From the NCBI GenBank assembly GCA_946498265.1, contig CAMMNR010000137.1, positions 1 to 5,101 on the forward strand: a stretch of 5,101 nucleotides of DNA, read 5' to 3'. The notes beneath the pieces were generated by a model that did not search any database, was not told the DNA's origin, and saw only the letters and a list, made by a program, of their open reading frames with translations. Of the stretch, positions 4,945-5,101 are shown piece after piece. The translations under genes and the position numbers were made by a program. Every line of letters starts with the position of its first letter. The stretch's first letter is position 1. Source of the DNA: an uncultured Clostridium sp. Lineage in GTDB: Bacteria; Bacillota; Clostridia; TANB77; CAG-508.

Positions 4945-5101
4945 ATGAAGAAGATACCAGAAAATATTAATAAGATTATTAGTGAATTTATTACAACAAT
5001 AAATGATACTTTTGGGGATAGAGTAAAGAAAATCATTTTATATGGATCTTATGCTAGAGGTGATTTTAATACAAGTTCTGACATAGATATTATGATTTTA
5101 A
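4945..5101 (+). CDS. MNT-type minimal nucleotidyltransferase, partial (window end)
   Basis: The first 52 residues are in the window; the gene runs off the right edge. After a short N-terminal helix comes IILYGSYARGDFNTSSDIDIMIL (30-52), the nucleotidyltransferase signature GSx3G...DxD: G34, S35, G39, and the metal-binding D46 and D48. Minimal nucleotidyltransferases of this kind (~100-140 residues) are usually the antitoxin of HEPN/MNT (HepT/MntA) pairs, where they AMPylate the HEPN RNase toxin. Some stand alone or are part of longer kanamycin nucleotidyltransferase-like proteins. SD AGGAAGTG (4929-4936) lies 8 bases before the ATG, and the gene has its own promoter at 4866-4894. Family call is firm from the motif; the toxin-antitoxin role depends on a HEPN gene next to it, which cannot be seen here. 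Confidence 0.8.
   Translation, partial: MKKIPENINKIISEFITTINDTFGDRVKKIILYGSYARGDFNTSSDIDIMIL

Overview
The window looks like chromosomal DNA of a low-GC Firmicute, most likely a clostridium-type bacterium. The DNA is very AT-rich, Shine-Dalgarno (SD) sites are strong and purine-rich, Lys, Ile and Asn codons are abundant, and nearly all genes lie on the + strand. TGA is used as a normal stop (for example at 1279-1281 and 4210-4212), so this is not a Mycoplasma-type code. No rRNA, tRNA, CRISPR array, insertion sequence or integrase gene is visible.

Left part (1-2681): a promoter-like site at 76-104 drives a two-gene operon with an ATGA overlap. The first gene (169-1281) is the oddest thing here. 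Its first ~273 residues are a diacylglycerol glycosyltransferase/MGDG-synthase-like protein, and its last ~95 residues are the back half of a PlsC-type lysophosphatidate acyltransferase, joined in frame. Each half lacks essential parts of its active site. The second gene is a complete rlmD-type 23S rRNA uracil-C5 methyltransferase whose last ~300-500 bases use visibly different codons from the rest.

Middle (2682-2978): about 300 bases without a convincing gene. It holds inverted repeats, three AATGGT repeats, a possible 49-codon remnant and a 15-bp palindrome just before the next SD site.

Right part (2979-4702): four closely spaced genes on the + strand. They encode a nucleoside 2-deoxyribosyltransferase-like (NDT-like) protein, a VOC/glyoxalase-family protein cut off after 56 codons, a Nudix hydrolase, and a second, different NDT-like protein. 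A good rho-independent terminator follows at 4736-4772. Two NDT-like proteins around a Nudix hydrolase suggest nucleotide or nucleoside-derivative metabolism, either salvage and clean-up or a nucleotide-based stress or conflict system. That link is inferred from families and order only.

Right edge (4703-5101): decayed-looking translation starts, then a strong promoter and the first 52 codons of an MNT-type minimal nucleotidyltransferase. This family is usually the antitoxin of HEPN/MNT toxin-antitoxin pairs, and the partner would lie outside the window.

Overall, this is a core-type operon (glycolipid enzyme remnant plus rlmD) next to a patchwork accessory region, with several truncations or joins within 5 kb.
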